From Promicromonospora thailandica (GTDB taxonomy: Bacteria > Actinomycetota > Actinomycetes > Actinomycetales > Cellulomonadaceae), in assembly GCF_024171955.1 (NCBI RefSeq), contig NZ_JAMTCS010000002.1:1-64000 (forward strand): a stretch of 64,000 bases of DNA. The letters are read 5' to 3'. Shown here in pieces: positions 6,860 through 15,494 of the stretch. Position numbers and translations under genes: made by a program. Below the pieces are notes generated by a model. That model saw only the letters and a program-made list of their open reading frames with translations, was not told the origin of the DNA and did no database searches. Each line of letters begins with the position of its first letter. Positions within the stretch are counted from its first letter, which is position 1.

Positions 6860-8667
6860 CCGATCGCACCCCGCACGACGACGCCGCGCCCGGGAGCTCC
6901 GACCCCGAGAAGGTGCACACCTTCGACCTGATCGACGAGGTCCCGGGCGTGTCCGACAGCGCGCCCGGCACCGACGGCACCGACCCGGACGACACCGAGC
7001 CGGGCGCCGGGCCCGACACGCAGGCCGACGAGGCGGCCGGGGCGCCCGGGCCGCGGGAACCCGGCCGGGCGGCGCTCGCGCTGGGCAGTGCCCGCGCCGC
7101 CACCGGCCGGACGGCGCGGCGTGCCCGGGCGGCCGTCCGGCGTCGGCTCCCGACGAGCCGCCGCGGCCGGGCGCTCCTGGTGGGCGGCACGGCGGCCGTC
7201 GTCGTGCTCGCTGTCGCGGGGGCCGCCCTGGTGGACGCGCAGGTGCGTCACCGCGACCTGCTCGCCGCACCCGGTGGCGTGCGCAGCCTCGCGGAGCGTC
7301 CGGCGGAGCAGTGGGAGCTCGACCTCGAGAACCCGATCTCCGCGACGCTGGTGCGGATGCCGGGGGTGCTCACGGTCGTCGGCGACGGGAAGGTGCAGGG
7401 GGTGGACCCCGCGTCGGGCGAGGTGCGGTGGACGGTCGACGTCGGCGAGAACGCGTGGTGCGGCCCGACGCCCTGGGTCGGGATCGGCGGCCCGGCCACG
7501 ACGGGCCCGGCCGACCCGCTGGTCTGCGTGACGTTCAGCGACGGCACGGACGAGGCCGGGCCCGAGCAGGGCGTGACCGTCGTGGACCCGGACGGCACCG
7601 TGACCACGCGGGAGCTCGATCCGGGCGGCCACGTGGTGCCGGGACCCGACGGTGCCCTGGTCCACCTGGAGCCCGTGGGCCAGGTACCGGAACAGGAGCC
7701 CGTCGTGGTCGACAAGACCGGCACCGCGCACCTCCCCAAGGACTTCGTCGCCCCGGACGTGACGGTCCGGGTGGAGGACGCCGCGACAGGGACGGAGCGC
7801 TGGAGCGAGACCCTCTCGGCCGGTGAGCCCGAGGCGAGCTCCTGCCTCACCTACAACCAGGTGGGCGACGACGCCCCGGTCCCGCTGCTGGACGTCCGGG
7901 GCGGGCTGAACGCGAACCTGGAGCAGGGGATCCTGGACATCGACGGGTGCGGCGTCTCGGCGGCGTTCCTGCTCGACGGCACGCGCCTCGACGACCCGGC
8001 ACACGCGGGCGACCTCGAGGCGGGCGCCGCGGTGGGCCAGTTCACCGCCCTGCCCGACGGCGGCTGGGTGGGCCCCGACCAGACGGACGCCCCGGCGGGC
8101 GAGACCAGCCTGCCCAACCAGGTCGCGCACCTGCCGCACGGCGAGACGGTGTCGCTGGGCGGCCAGGCCCTCGTGCCGTGGGCCACCGACGGTCGCGACC
8201 CGGGTCTTCTCCTGGTGCGGGCCGGCCTGAACACGGTGGCCCTGTCCACCGACGAGCGCGACGCGGGCGCGGTGCTCTGGACGGCGCGCCTGCTGCGCGG
8301 GACGGACCTGCTCGCCCGCGTCGGGGGCACCGCCGTGCTGGTCGACGAGCTCGGCGCGGTCCGCGCCGTCGACCTGGGCACCGGGGCGGAGCGCTGGGTG
8401 CTCGACCCCCAGGTGCTCGGGTTCGAGGGCGGCGTGTGGGACGCGGGGTCCACGATCTTCGGTGCGTACACCGACGGCGACGTGCTGCTGCTCCCGGTGA
8501 CCGCGGACCCGCACGGCGGCGCGTCCGGGCTGCACCTGGTGGCCGTCGACCTGCGCGACGGGACGGTCCGCTGGGAGATCGAGCAGGAGACGCCGTACAC
8601 GCAGGTGGTGAGCGTGGACGGCCACCTCGCGCAGATCACGCAGCAGGGCGTCGTGGGCCTGGGCTGA
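6856..8667 (+). CDS. Membrane-anchored PQQ-type beta-propeller protein, paralog 1
   Basis: Protein of 603 aa. The cytoplasmic N-terminus carries HTFDLIDE at residues 21-28, an acidic stretch and a basic stretch (RRARAAVRRR). One transmembrane helix at about 106-127 leads to an extracytoplasmic beta-propeller of PQQ/BamB type, with blade motifs such as GVDPASGEVRWTVDV, ATGTERW and DLGTGAERWVLD. Conserved cysteines are in WCGP, LVCVTF, SSCLTY and DGCGV. It lacks the extra C-x4/5-C pair of paralogs 2-4. The GTG start overlaps the permease TGA. Family members usually act as protein-binding scaffolds. There is no sign that PQQ is bound here. Confidence 0.85.
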   Translation: MTDRTPHDDAAPGSSDPEKVHTFDLIDEVPGVSDSAPGTDGTDPDDTEPGAGPDTQADEAAGAPGPREPGRAALALGSARAATGRTARRARAAVRRRLPTSRRGRALLVGGTAAVVVLAVAGAALVDAQVRHRDLLAAPGGVRSLAERPAEQWELDLENPISATLVRMPGVLTVVGDGKVQGVDPASGEVRWTVDVGENAWCGPTPWVGIGGPATTGPADPLVCVTFSDGTDEAGPEQGVTVVDPDGTVTTRELDPGGHVVPGPDGALVHLEPVGQVPEQEPVVVDKTGTAHLPKDFVAPDVTVRVEDAATGTERWSETLSAGEPEASSCLTYNQVGDDAPVPLLDVRGGLNANLEQGILDIDGCGVSAAFLLDGTRLDDPAHAGDLEAGAAVGQFTALPDGGWVGPDQTDAPAGETSLPNQVAHLPHGETVSLGGQALVPWATDGRDPGLLLVRAGLNTVALSTDERDAGAVLWTARLLRGTDLLARVGGTAVLVDELGAVRAVDLGTGAERWVLDPQVLGFEGGVWDAGSTIFGAYTDGDVLLLPVTADPHGGASGLHLVAVDLRDGTVRWEIEQETPYTQVVSVDGHLAQITQQGVVGLG

Positions 8668-8684
8668 CGGCCGGCGCCCGGGGG

Positions 8685-8690
8685 TAGGCT
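8685..8690 (+). promoter_or_regulatory. -10 hexamer TAGGCT, leaderless start at 8697
   Basis: TAGGCT ends six bases before the ATG of paralog 2. Confidence 0.6.
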
Positions 8691-8696
8691 CCCGCC

Positions 8697-10313
8697 ATGC
8701 CCCGGCCGGACCCGCAGGAACCCGTCGTCTTCGAGCTGGTCGAGGGAGACCCTGCCGAGGACGGTGCCGGCGGCGCCGAGGGCACCGGTCCCGACGACAC
8801 GGGCGCCGCCGCCTCCGGGAGGCGTCGGCTCCGCCTTCCCGACCTGCCCCGGCGCACCTGGCTGACCGTGGCCGCGGTGGCGGCCGTCGTCGCGGTGACG
8901 CTCACGACGGCCGGCCTGGTGCGCGACCACCAGCGGGCGGAGCTGATGCGCACCTCGCCGGTGGGCGTGGCGTCGCTCGCCGACCCGCCGGAGGAGGTCT
9001 GGACGCTCCCGTTCGACCGTGCCTTCGGGCGGAGCGACTTCGTCGACCAGCCGACGGTGGTGATGGACGGCCTGCTCGTGCTGCTGCCGACCGTGCGCCG
9101 GGACTACTTCGTGCTGCCCCCGGCGACCGGCGCCGCCGATCCCGCCCCGGCCGGCTTCGACGACGTGACCGCCGTCGACCCCGCCTCGGGTGAGGTGGCG
9201 TGGCAGGTGCCGGTGGGCGAGGACCCGGAGTGCGGGCCGAGCGGCTACGACGCGACGATCCGCACGGGGCTGCTGACGTGCGTCCAGGGGCCGCCGGACG
9301 CCCGCGAGGTGCTTGCGATCCAGCCCGACGGCGGCACGTCGCTCCGCCGGGCCGGGCTGTCCGACGACGAGCAGCTCGTCCCCGGGCCCGCGGGCCTCGT
9401 GGTCCGGCTGCGGCGGCTCGGCGACCCCGTCGAGCCGCCGCCCGCCCCCGTGTGCGATCCCGAGGGCGTCTGCGACTCGCTGCTGCTCACCGAGGGGCGC
9501 GACGTGCGCGTGACCGGCGAGGACCCGCTGACCGGCGCCGAGCTGTGGCGGGAGCGTGTCGCGTTCGAGCCGCGGGAGGCCGCCAGCTGCTTCACGCCGT
9601 GGACCGGCACCGACGGTGCCCAGGAGCTGGACCTCGACCACGTGACCGCGAGCGCGGGCGCGGAGACGGTGGCGGTAGAGGGCTGCGGCGTGCAGGCCAC
9701 GTTGTCGGCGGACGGCGTGCGCCTGGACACCGCGGGCGAGCGACAGGCGGGGCGGCCCGCCTGGGTCACGGAGCTCGGCTCGGGGCGGTTCGCCGTGGAG
9801 TCCGGCTCGTCGACATCATTCCTCGTGGACGGGGCCGGCGCGGTCCTGGGCACGGTCGCGGGGTACCCGCAGCCCGTGGAGGCGTCCCCGGACGCTCCGG
9901 ACGACCTGCTGTTCCCCAGCTCCATGAATGGTGCCGGGTTCGACGCCGTCCGCGAGGACGGGACGGTCCTGTGGACGGAGCGGTACGCGACGCGCGTGCT
10001 GCTCTCCGCCCGGGACGTGGTGGTCGCGGACCGCGGCAGCAAGCTCGTGGGCCTGGACCGGGACACGGGTGCGGAGGTCTGGGAGTGGGAGCACGACGAC
10101 CCGCGCGGCCTGGGCCTGTTCCGGACGGTGACGGACGGCGAGACCGTTGCCTCCGTCTACCTGCCGCAGGACGACGCGGCCCGGGGAGAGCTCGTCGCGA
10201 TCGACCTCGCCACGGGCAAGGAGCGCTGGGCCGTGCCCGTCGCGGGCCCGGTCGTCGCCGTCGACGGCAACCTGGTCGCGATCACGCCGAACGGTCTGCA
10301 CGGCCTGGGGTGA
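8697..10313 (+). CDS. Membrane-anchored PQQ-type beta-propeller protein, paralog 2
   Basis: Protein of 538 aa. The N-terminal box VVFELVEGD lies at residues 10-18, followed by an acidic linker, a basic patch and a transmembrane helix at about 54-74. The propeller domain has DPASGEVAWQVPVGED, DPLTGAELWRE and DRDTGAEVWEWEHDDP. Cysteines occur in ECGPS, LTCVQG, VCDPEGVC (five-residue spacing), ASCFT and EGCGVQA. The last five-blade region ends in the shared NGLHGLG terminus. It lies 29 bp after paralog 1. Length and cysteine layout match paralogs 3 and 4 more closely than paralog 1. Confidence 0.85.
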   Translation: MPRPDPQEPVVFELVEGDPAEDGAGGAEGTGPDDTGAAASGRRRLRLPDLPRRTWLTVAAVAAVVAVTLTTAGLVRDHQRAELMRTSPVGVASLADPPEEVWTLPFDRAFGRSDFVDQPTVVMDGLLVLLPTVRRDYFVLPPATGAADPAPAGFDDVTAVDPASGEVAWQVPVGEDPECGPSGYDATIRTGLLTCVQGPPDAREVLAIQPDGGTSLRRAGLSDDEQLVPGPAGLVVRLRRLGDPVEPPPAPVCDPEGVCDSLLLTEGRDVRVTGEDPLTGAELWRERVAFEPREAASCFTPWTGTDGAQELDLDHVTASAGAETVAVEGCGVQATLSADGVRLDTAGERQAGRPAWVTELGSGRFAVESGSSTSFLVDGAGAVLGTVAGYPQPVEASPDAPDDLLFPSSMNGAGFDAVREDGTVLWTERYATRVLLSARDVVVADRGSKLVGLDRDTGAEVWEWEHDDPRGLGLFRTVTDGETVASVYLPQDDAARGELVAIDLATGKERWAVPVAGPVVAVDGNLVAITPNGLHGLG

Positions 10314-10351
10314 CCTTCCCGGCGAGGGCTGTCCCGCGTGGCGGGCCGCAC

Positions 10352-10357
10352 TACGCT
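10352..10357 (+). promoter_or_regulatory. -10 hexamer TACGCT, leaderless start at 10365
   Basis: TACGCT lies seven bases before the ATG at 10365. It argues for that start over the in-frame start at 10338, which would code through the promoter. Confidence 0.6.
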
Positions 10358-10364
10358 CGGCCGC

Positions 10365-12005
10365 ATGGCGCGCGAACCCGCCGACGGCGACGCGTTCGTC
10401 TTCGACCTGGTCGGCGACGACGCGCCTGCCGACGCGGACCCGGGCCCGGGGGCACCTCCGCCGTCCGACGGACCGGGCCGCAGGCGGCGGTTCGCGGCCC
10501 AGACCGCCGCGGTCCTCGCGATCGTGCTCGGCACGGGTGTCGCCGTGGACGGCGCGCGCGACCACGCCCGGATGGAGCGCATGCGGGACGTGCCCGGCGG
10601 GGTCGCGGACCTGTCGTCGCCGCTCGTGGAGGCCTGGGCGTGGAGCGGCAGCGTCGGCCCGGGCGAGAGCACCACGGACGTGGCGGTGCTGGGTGACGTG
10701 CTCGCCGTGGAGTCCGACGACGGCCTGGTCGCCCTCGACCCCGGCTCCGGCGCCGTGGCCTGGACGGTCCCGCTGCGGGAGGACGCCGACTGCGGGCCCA
10801 TGGTGCCGCCGACCTCGCCGGACCCGGCGACGTCCGCGCTGGTGTGCCTGCAGGGTACGGGCGCGGACCGGGAGGTGGTGGCGGTCGGTCCGGACGGCGT
10901 GCTCTCCGCGTCCCGGCCGCTCGACGCCTCGGACTCCCGGCGGTACGGCCTGCCGCACACGGGCCCGGACGGGACGGTGCTGCGGGCCCGGCGCGTGGGG
11001 CCGCCGTCGGCCGTGGACCTGGGCGACGCCCGGTGCACGCCGGCCGGGGACTGCACGGGGACGGTCGAGGCGGGCCGCGACCTGGTGCTCCGCGCCGAGG
11101 ACGCGGCGACGGGCACGGAGCGCTGGAGCGTGACGGTGCCGTTCCGGGCGGTCGACGCGACGCAGTGCACGGGTACCTTCGGCGCCTCGTGGGGCCGGTC
11201 CGAGACCCGGCTGGTGATCAACGGCCTGCTGACGCCGGACACCTTCGGCGGCCGCGTCACGGCCGGGCTGGTGGAGCTGACGGGCTGCGGCGTGCAGGCC
11301 GCCGTCACGCCACGCGGCAGGGTGCTGAGCACCGGGGCGGAGCCCGGGCGGGGCGGCGTCACGCGGCTCGGGGGCGGCTACGCCGCCACCCGGTTCGACG
11401 GCGTGCCCCGCGCCACCCTCTACTCGGCGGACGGCGCTCGGCTGGGCGAGGTCACCGGCTACCCGCTCGCCCCGCAGGCGACCGACGAGGCCGAGCGGGC
11501 CACCGTGCTCGGGGTGGACGAGCCCGGCCGGCGTCTGCGCGCGTACGACGGCGACGGGACGCCGCGCTGGGACGTGGTGCTCCAGTCGGGCGGGCAGCAG
11601 TTCCTGGCGCAGGTCGGCGGCACCGTCGTGGTCTCGACCGGCGCGGGGTCGGTGCGCGGCCTCGACCTCGGCACCGGCGAGGAGCGGTGGGTGTGGGACG
11701 GGTCCGTCCCGTCGTCGCCCGCGGACGACGGCGGGTACTTCGGGACCGCTTCCGTGGTGCAGGCCTTCACGGACGGCGAGACGGTGCTGCTGCTGACCGA
11801 GGGCGACACCGGCGGCACGCACGGTCTTGTCGCGCTGGACGCCGACACCGGCGCGGTGGTCTGGGACCGGCCGGGTGGGGCGGCGGTCACCACGTTCGAC
11901 CCGGCCGCGGGCGGTCTGGGTGAGCAGGGGGTGGTCGGCGGGCTCGTCGCGGTCGACGGCACGCTGCTGGAGGTCACGCCGCGCGGAGTGCGCGCCCTGC
12001 GCTGA
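10365..12005 (+). CDS. Membrane-anchored PQQ-type beta-propeller protein, paralog 3
   Basis: Protein of 546 aa. The N-terminal box FVFDLVGDD lies at residues 11-19, followed by a Pro/Asp-rich linker, RRR and a transmembrane helix at about 43-62. The propeller has ALDPGSGAVAWTVPL, GRDLVLRAEDAATGTERW, LGTGEERWVWD and DADTGAVVWDRP. Cysteines are in DCGPM, VCLQG, RCTPAGDC, TQCTG and TGCGVQA. Paralogs 3 and 4 are closest to each other (ARMER, PGGV and DLS, RRVGPP, DTFGG or ESFGG). The start agrees with both the N-terminal alignment and the leaderless hexamer. Confidence 0.85.
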   Translation: MAREPADGDAFVFDLVGDDAPADADPGPGAPPPSDGPGRRRRFAAQTAAVLAIVLGTGVAVDGARDHARMERMRDVPGGVADLSSPLVEAWAWSGSVGPGESTTDVAVLGDVLAVESDDGLVALDPGSGAVAWTVPLREDADCGPMVPPTSPDPATSALVCLQGTGADREVVAVGPDGVLSASRPLDASDSRRYGLPHTGPDGTVLRARRVGPPSAVDLGDARCTPAGDCTGTVEAGRDLVLRAEDAATGTERWSVTVPFRAVDATQCTGTFGASWGRSETRLVINGLLTPDTFGGRVTAGLVELTGCGVQAAVTPRGRVLSTGAEPGRGGVTRLGGGYAATRFDGVPRATLYSADGARLGEVTGYPLAPQATDEAERATVLGVDEPGRRLRAYDGDGTPRWDVVLQSGGQQFLAQVGGTVVVSTGAGSVRGLDLGTGEERWVWDGSVPSSPADDGGYFGTASVVQAFTDGETVLLLTEGDTGGTHGLVALDADTGAVVWDRPGGAAVTTFDPAAGGLGEQGVVGGLVAVDGTLLEVTPRGVRALR

Positions 12006-12008
12006 GCA

Positions 12009-12042
12009 CCGGTTCCGGTGAGCTCGTCCGGTTTCCGGTGAG
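12009..12042. repeat. Direct repeat CCGGT(T)TCCGGTGAG in front of paralog 4
   Basis: Two near-identical units (12009-12022 and 12028-12042), about 19 bp apart, reach the expected -35 position of the promoter at 12061. They may be an activator or repressor site. No equivalent was seen before paralogs 1-3. Confidence 0.4.
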
Positions 12043-12060
12043 AACCCGACGTCCGCGACA

Positions 12061-12066
12061 TACCCT
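12061..12066 (+). promoter_or_regulatory. -10 hexamer TACCCT, leaderless start at 12074
   Basis: TACCCT lies seven bases before the ATG at 12074, which is the start that aligns with the other paralogs. Confidence 0.6.
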
Positions 12067-12073
12067 CGATCGC

Positions 12074-13735
12074 ATGACGCGTGATCCGGAGCCGGGTGGT
12101 GCCTTCGTCTTCGACCTGGTCGACGACGCGGAGGGTCCCGCAGACCCGTCCGGGGGAGCCGGCGCGGGTGGTTCGGACGACGGCCCCGGCGACCGTGCGG
12201 CGGACGGTCCCGGGGCCGAGGGGGAGGGCGCCGGGCCGGTGCAGCCGCCGGCTCGCGACCGCGGCCGGTACCTCCGCGTCGTGGGCCCGGTCGCGGCCCT
12301 GCTGGCGGTGGTGCTCGGTACGGGCCTCGCGGTCGAGGGGGTGCGGGACGGCGCCCGCATGGAGCGGGTGCGCGAGGTGCCCGGCGGTGTGGTGGACCTG
12401 TCGGTGCCGCTCGAGCAGACCTGGGAGTGGCGGGGCGACGTCGGCCCCGAGCAGACGGCCGACGACTGGCCCATGACGGTCGTGGCGGTGCTCGGCGGCA
12501 GCATCGTCTTCCCCTCCGACGAGGACGTCGTGGCGCTCGACCCGGCGTCGGGCGACCTGCTCTGGACGGTGCCCCTGGGGGACAACCCCATCTGCGGGCC
12601 GCTGGGCGCCGTGCACTGGGGCGAGGTCACCGCCCGGCGCCTGACCTGCGTGGCAGGCCCGCCGCTCGCGCGGGTGGCACGCGTGATCGAGGCGGACGGC
12701 ACGGTCTCGGCCGAACGCACCCTGGACGCGGCGGACGACGCCCGCTACGGCTCGGTGCGGCCCGGGCCGGACGGCCTGCTGGTGCGCGCGCGCCGCGTCG
12801 GTCCGCCGGACGCGGTCGACGTGTCCGCCGCCCGGTGCACCGACGACGGGTGCACCGGCACGGTCGAGGACGGGCGTGACCTGACGCTCCGCGCGGAGGA
12901 GGTGGGCACGGGCGAGGTGCGCTGGACCGTGACGGTGCCCTTCCGGCCCACGGGTGCCGACCTGTGCACGGGCTGGTACGAGAGCTCCTGGAGCGGCGGG
13001 AACCAGAACCGGACCTATGACAGCACGATCGACGCCGAGTCGTTCGGCGGGACGGTCACCGACGGTCTGGTGCAGCTGCAGGGCTGCGGGGTCGAGTCGG
13101 CGGTCACGCCGGACGGGGTGGTGTTCGGTCTCGACCAGGATCCCGGCACCTGGGGCGTCACGGACCTGCGCGGTGGCGGGTACGCAGTGTTCGAGGGTGA
13201 CGGCCGGACCGTGCTGCGCGACGCTGCCGGCGACGTGGTCGGGGAGACCGAGGGCTACCTGACGCAGGCGACCGCCGACGACGGGACCGCACCGGAGGTG
13301 CTGCTGACGACGACCGAGGAGGAGCGGTCCGCCGTCGAGCCGGACGGGACGACGCTCTGGACGGACGACACGGCAGGGGTCTGGCAGCTCTTCCTCGCCC
13401 GGGTGGGCCGCACCGCCGTGGTGCAGACGATGGCCGGCCTGGAGGGGCTGGACCTCCGGACGGGCGAGACCCTCTGGGAGACGGTGGACAGCGAGCAGGT
13501 CGGGTTCGGCGTGCGGGCGTTCACCGACGGCCGCTTCGTGATGCTGTCCGACATGTTCGGCGGCGGCCCGGCGATGCGGGTCGTGGACCCGGTCTCCGGC
13601 GACGTGCTGTGGGAGCGGGCGCTGCCCGGGGCGGACGTCCGGACCGGGCCGTGGGCGGACCCGGACAGCGCGCTGGTGGCGGTGGCCGGTCACGTCGTGC
13701 AGATCACCGCGGGCGGGGTGCGGGGGCTCGGCTGA
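12074..13735 (+). CDS. Membrane-anchored PQQ-type beta-propeller protein, paralog 4
   Basis: Protein of 553 aa. The N-terminal box FVFDLVDDA lies at residues 11-19, followed by a long Gly/Asp-rich linker and a transmembrane helix at about 67-87. The propeller has ALDPASGDLLWTVPLGDN, GTGEVRWTVTVPF, LRTGETLWETV and DPVSGDVLWERAL. Cysteines are in ICGPL, LTCVAG, RCTDDGC (four-residue spacing), DLCTG and QGCGVES. It ends in the shared ITAGGVRGLG motif. It lies 68 bp after paralog 3 with its own promoter, so the four genes need not be one transcript even though they are co-linear. Confidence 0.85.
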   Translation: MTRDPEPGGAFVFDLVDDAEGPADPSGGAGAGGSDDGPGDRAADGPGAEGEGAGPVQPPARDRGRYLRVVGPVAALLAVVLGTGLAVEGVRDGARMERVREVPGGVVDLSVPLEQTWEWRGDVGPEQTADDWPMTVVAVLGGSIVFPSDEDVVALDPASGDLLWTVPLGDNPICGPLGAVHWGEVTARRLTCVAGPPLARVARVIEADGTVSAERTLDAADDARYGSVRPGPDGLLVRARRVGPPDAVDVSAARCTDDGCTGTVEDGRDLTLRAEEVGTGEVRWTVTVPFRPTGADLCTGWYESSWSGGNQNRTYDSTIDAESFGGTVTDGLVQLQGCGVESAVTPDGVVFGLDQDPGTWGVTDLRGGGYAVFEGDGRTVLRDAAGDVVGETEGYLTQATADDGTAPEVLLTTTEEERSAVEPDGTTLWTDDTAGVWQLFLARVGRTAVVQTMAGLEGLDLRTGETLWETVDSEQVGFGVRAFTDGRFVMLSDMFGGGPAMRVVDPVSGDVLWERALPGADVRTGPWADPDSALVAVAGHVVQITAGGVRGLG

Positions 13736-13768
13736 GCCCTCGTCCGCCGGAGTGTCGGTGACCCGTCC

Positions 13769-13774
13769 TAGGGT
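13769..13774 (+). promoter_or_regulatory. -10 hexamer TAGGGT, leaderless start at 13781
   Basis: TAGGGT ends six bases before the ATG of the endonuclease IV gene. Confidence 0.6.
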
Positions 13775-13780
13775 GGGGTC

Positions 13781-14566
13781 ATGGTGAAGATCGGCGCGCA
13801 CGTGGACCTGTCCGACGCGATCGGGGCGGCGAAGGCCCTCGACGCGGACGCGGTGCAGGTGTTCCTGAGCGACCCACAGGCGTGGAAGGTTCCCGAGCTG
13901 CCGTACGAGGGTGGTGCGGAGGCGTTCCGCGCCGACGTCGAGGCGGCGGGCCTCGACGTCTACGTGCACGCGCCCTACGTCATCAACGTGGCCTCCACCA
14001 ACAACCGCATCCGTATCCCGAGCCGCAAGCTGTTGCAGCAGATCATGGACGGCGCCGCGGCCGTCGGCGCCAAGGGCGTCGTCGTGCACGGCGGCCACGT
14101 CACCGCGAACGACGACCCGGCCAAGGGCTTCGACAACTGGCGCAAGGCCATCGACGCGCTCGAGACCGACGTGCCGGTGCTCATCGAGAACACCGCGGGC
14201 GGGGACTACTCCATGGCGCGCCGCCTGGAGCGCATCGAGCAGCTGTGGGCGGCCGTGACCGCGGCCGACGGGGGCGACGACGTGGGCTTCACGCTCGACA
14301 CGTGCCACGCGTGGGCCGGCGGCATCGATCTCGCGACGGCCGCCGAGCAGATCCGCGCGATCACGGGCCGCATCGACCTGGTGCACGCCAACGACTCCCG
14401 CGACGTGGCCGGCTCCGGTGCCGACCGGCACATCAACTTCGGCCAGGGGAACATCCCCGAGGACCTGCTGGTGGGCGTGATCGCCGCGGCGGGCGCCCCG
14501 GTGATCTGCGAGACGAAGGGCGACATGGCCCCGGACATCGCCTGGCTCCGCGCCCGACTGGGCTGA
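13781..14566 (+). CDS. nfo: Deoxyribonuclease IV (AP endonuclease, Nfo family)
   Basis: Cytoplasmic TIM-barrel DNA repair enzyme of 261 aa that cuts 5' of abasic sites. The zinc-binding residues are visible in order: GAHVDLS, VHAPYVINVAS, VVHGGHV, ENTAGGDYS (Glu), DTCHAWAGG, VHANDSRDVAGSGADRH and the Glu of ICETKGD. The length is slightly under the usual 280 or so. The gene stands alone between a propeller gene and an epimerase with short gaps of 45 and 42 bp, and has its own leaderless promoter. Confidence 0.9.
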   Translation: MVKIGAHVDLSDAIGAAKALDADAVQVFLSDPQAWKVPELPYEGGAEAFRADVEAAGLDVYVHAPYVINVASTNNRIRIPSRKLLQQIMDGAAAVGAKGVVVHGGHVTANDDPAKGFDNWRKAIDALETDVPVLIENTAGGDYSMARRLERIEQLWAAVTAADGGDDVGFTLDTCHAWAGGIDLATAAEQIRAITGRIDLVHANDSRDVAGSGADRHINFGQGNIPEDLLVGVIAAAGAPVICETKGDMAPDIAWLRARLG

Positions 14567-14608
14567 CCCCGCTTCCCCGGACGGGGTCCGTCGGGCAGGA
14601 TCGGGCGC

Positions 14609-15463
14609 ATGGCGACGACGCAGCGGGTAGTGGTCACGGGGGCGAGCGGGAAGCTCGGCCGGTTCGTGGTGGAGCACCTGGCGGACGCGGGGTACTCCGT
14701 GGCGGCCACCGACCGGGTGGCGCCCCCGGCGGGCAGCCCCGGCGACTTCACGGTGGCGGACCTGACCGACCTCGGCCAGGTCGTCGAGCTGCTGTCGGGT
14801 GTCGACGAGCGGCGCCCGGCCGACGCCGTCGTCCACCTGTCCGCGATCCCCGCCCCCGGGCTGGCGACCAACGCCGCCACCTTCCGCAACAACGTGCCCG
14901 GCACGTACAACGTGCTGCGCGCCGCGCAGGTGGTGGGCATCCGGAACATCGTGACCGCCTCGTCCGAGACTGTGCTGGGCCTGCCGTTCGACGTGCCGCC
15001 GCCATACCTGCCGGTGGACGAGGAGTACGACGTGCTGCCGCAGTCGACCTACTCGCTCGGCAAGTCGCTCGAGGAGGAGATGGCGCGGCACTTCACGCGC
15101 TGGGACCCCGCGCTGAAGGTCGCGGCCCTGCGGTTCTCGAACGTGATGCGCCCGGAGGACTACGCACAGTTCCCGTCCTGGCAGGACGACGCACGGGCCA
15201 GGCGCTGGAACCTGTGGGGCTACATCGACGGCCGCGACGGGGCGCAGGCCGTGCGCCGCGCCCTGGAGGCGGACTTCACGGGTTTCGAGGCGTTCGTCAT
15301 CGCGAACGCCGACACCGTGATGGAGCGCGACTCGGCCGACCTGGCCGCAGAGGTCTTCCCCGACGTACCGCACAAGCGCCCGATCCAGGGTCGGGAGACG
15401 CTGCTGAGCATCGACAAGGCGCGCCGCGTGCTCGGGTACGCCCCGGAGCACGGCTGGCGCTGA
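14609..15463 (+). CDS. NAD(P)-dependent epimerase/dehydratase (extended SDR)
   Basis: Rossmann-fold protein of 284 aa. It has the cofactor motif VTGASGKLGRF (residues 9-19), HLSA in the nucleotide pocket, a Ser in TASSE, and the catalytic YSLGK (YxxxK). The substrate-binding C-terminal half is short. The family includes sugar-nucleotide epimerases and reductases. Nothing nearby names the substrate. A weak leaderless -10 (CAGGAT at 14596-14601) precedes the ATG. The gene converges on a TetR gene. Confidence 0.85.
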   Translation: MATTQRVVVTGASGKLGRFVVEHLADAGYSVAATDRVAPPAGSPGDFTVADLTDLGQVVELLSGVDERRPADAVVHLSAIPAPGLATNAATFRNNVPGTYNVLRAAQVVGIRNIVTASSETVLGLPFDVPPPYLPVDEEYDVLPQSTYSLGKSLEEEMARHFTRWDPALKVAALRFSNVMRPEDYAQFPSWQDDARARRWNLWGYIDGRDGAQAVRRALEADFTGFEAFVIANADTVMERDSADLAAEVFPDVPHKRPIQGRETLLSIDKARRVLGYAPEHGWR

Positions 15464-15471
15464 CCCGCCCC

Positions 15472-15494
15472 CGCGCGGCCTAGGCGGCCGCGCG
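15472..15494. terminator. GC-rich hairpin between convergent genes
   Basis: An imperfect stem CGCGCGGCC/GGCCGCGCG spans the TAG stop of the TetR gene, just after the epimerase stop. It is a likely bidirectional terminator without a U tract. Confidence 0.45.
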
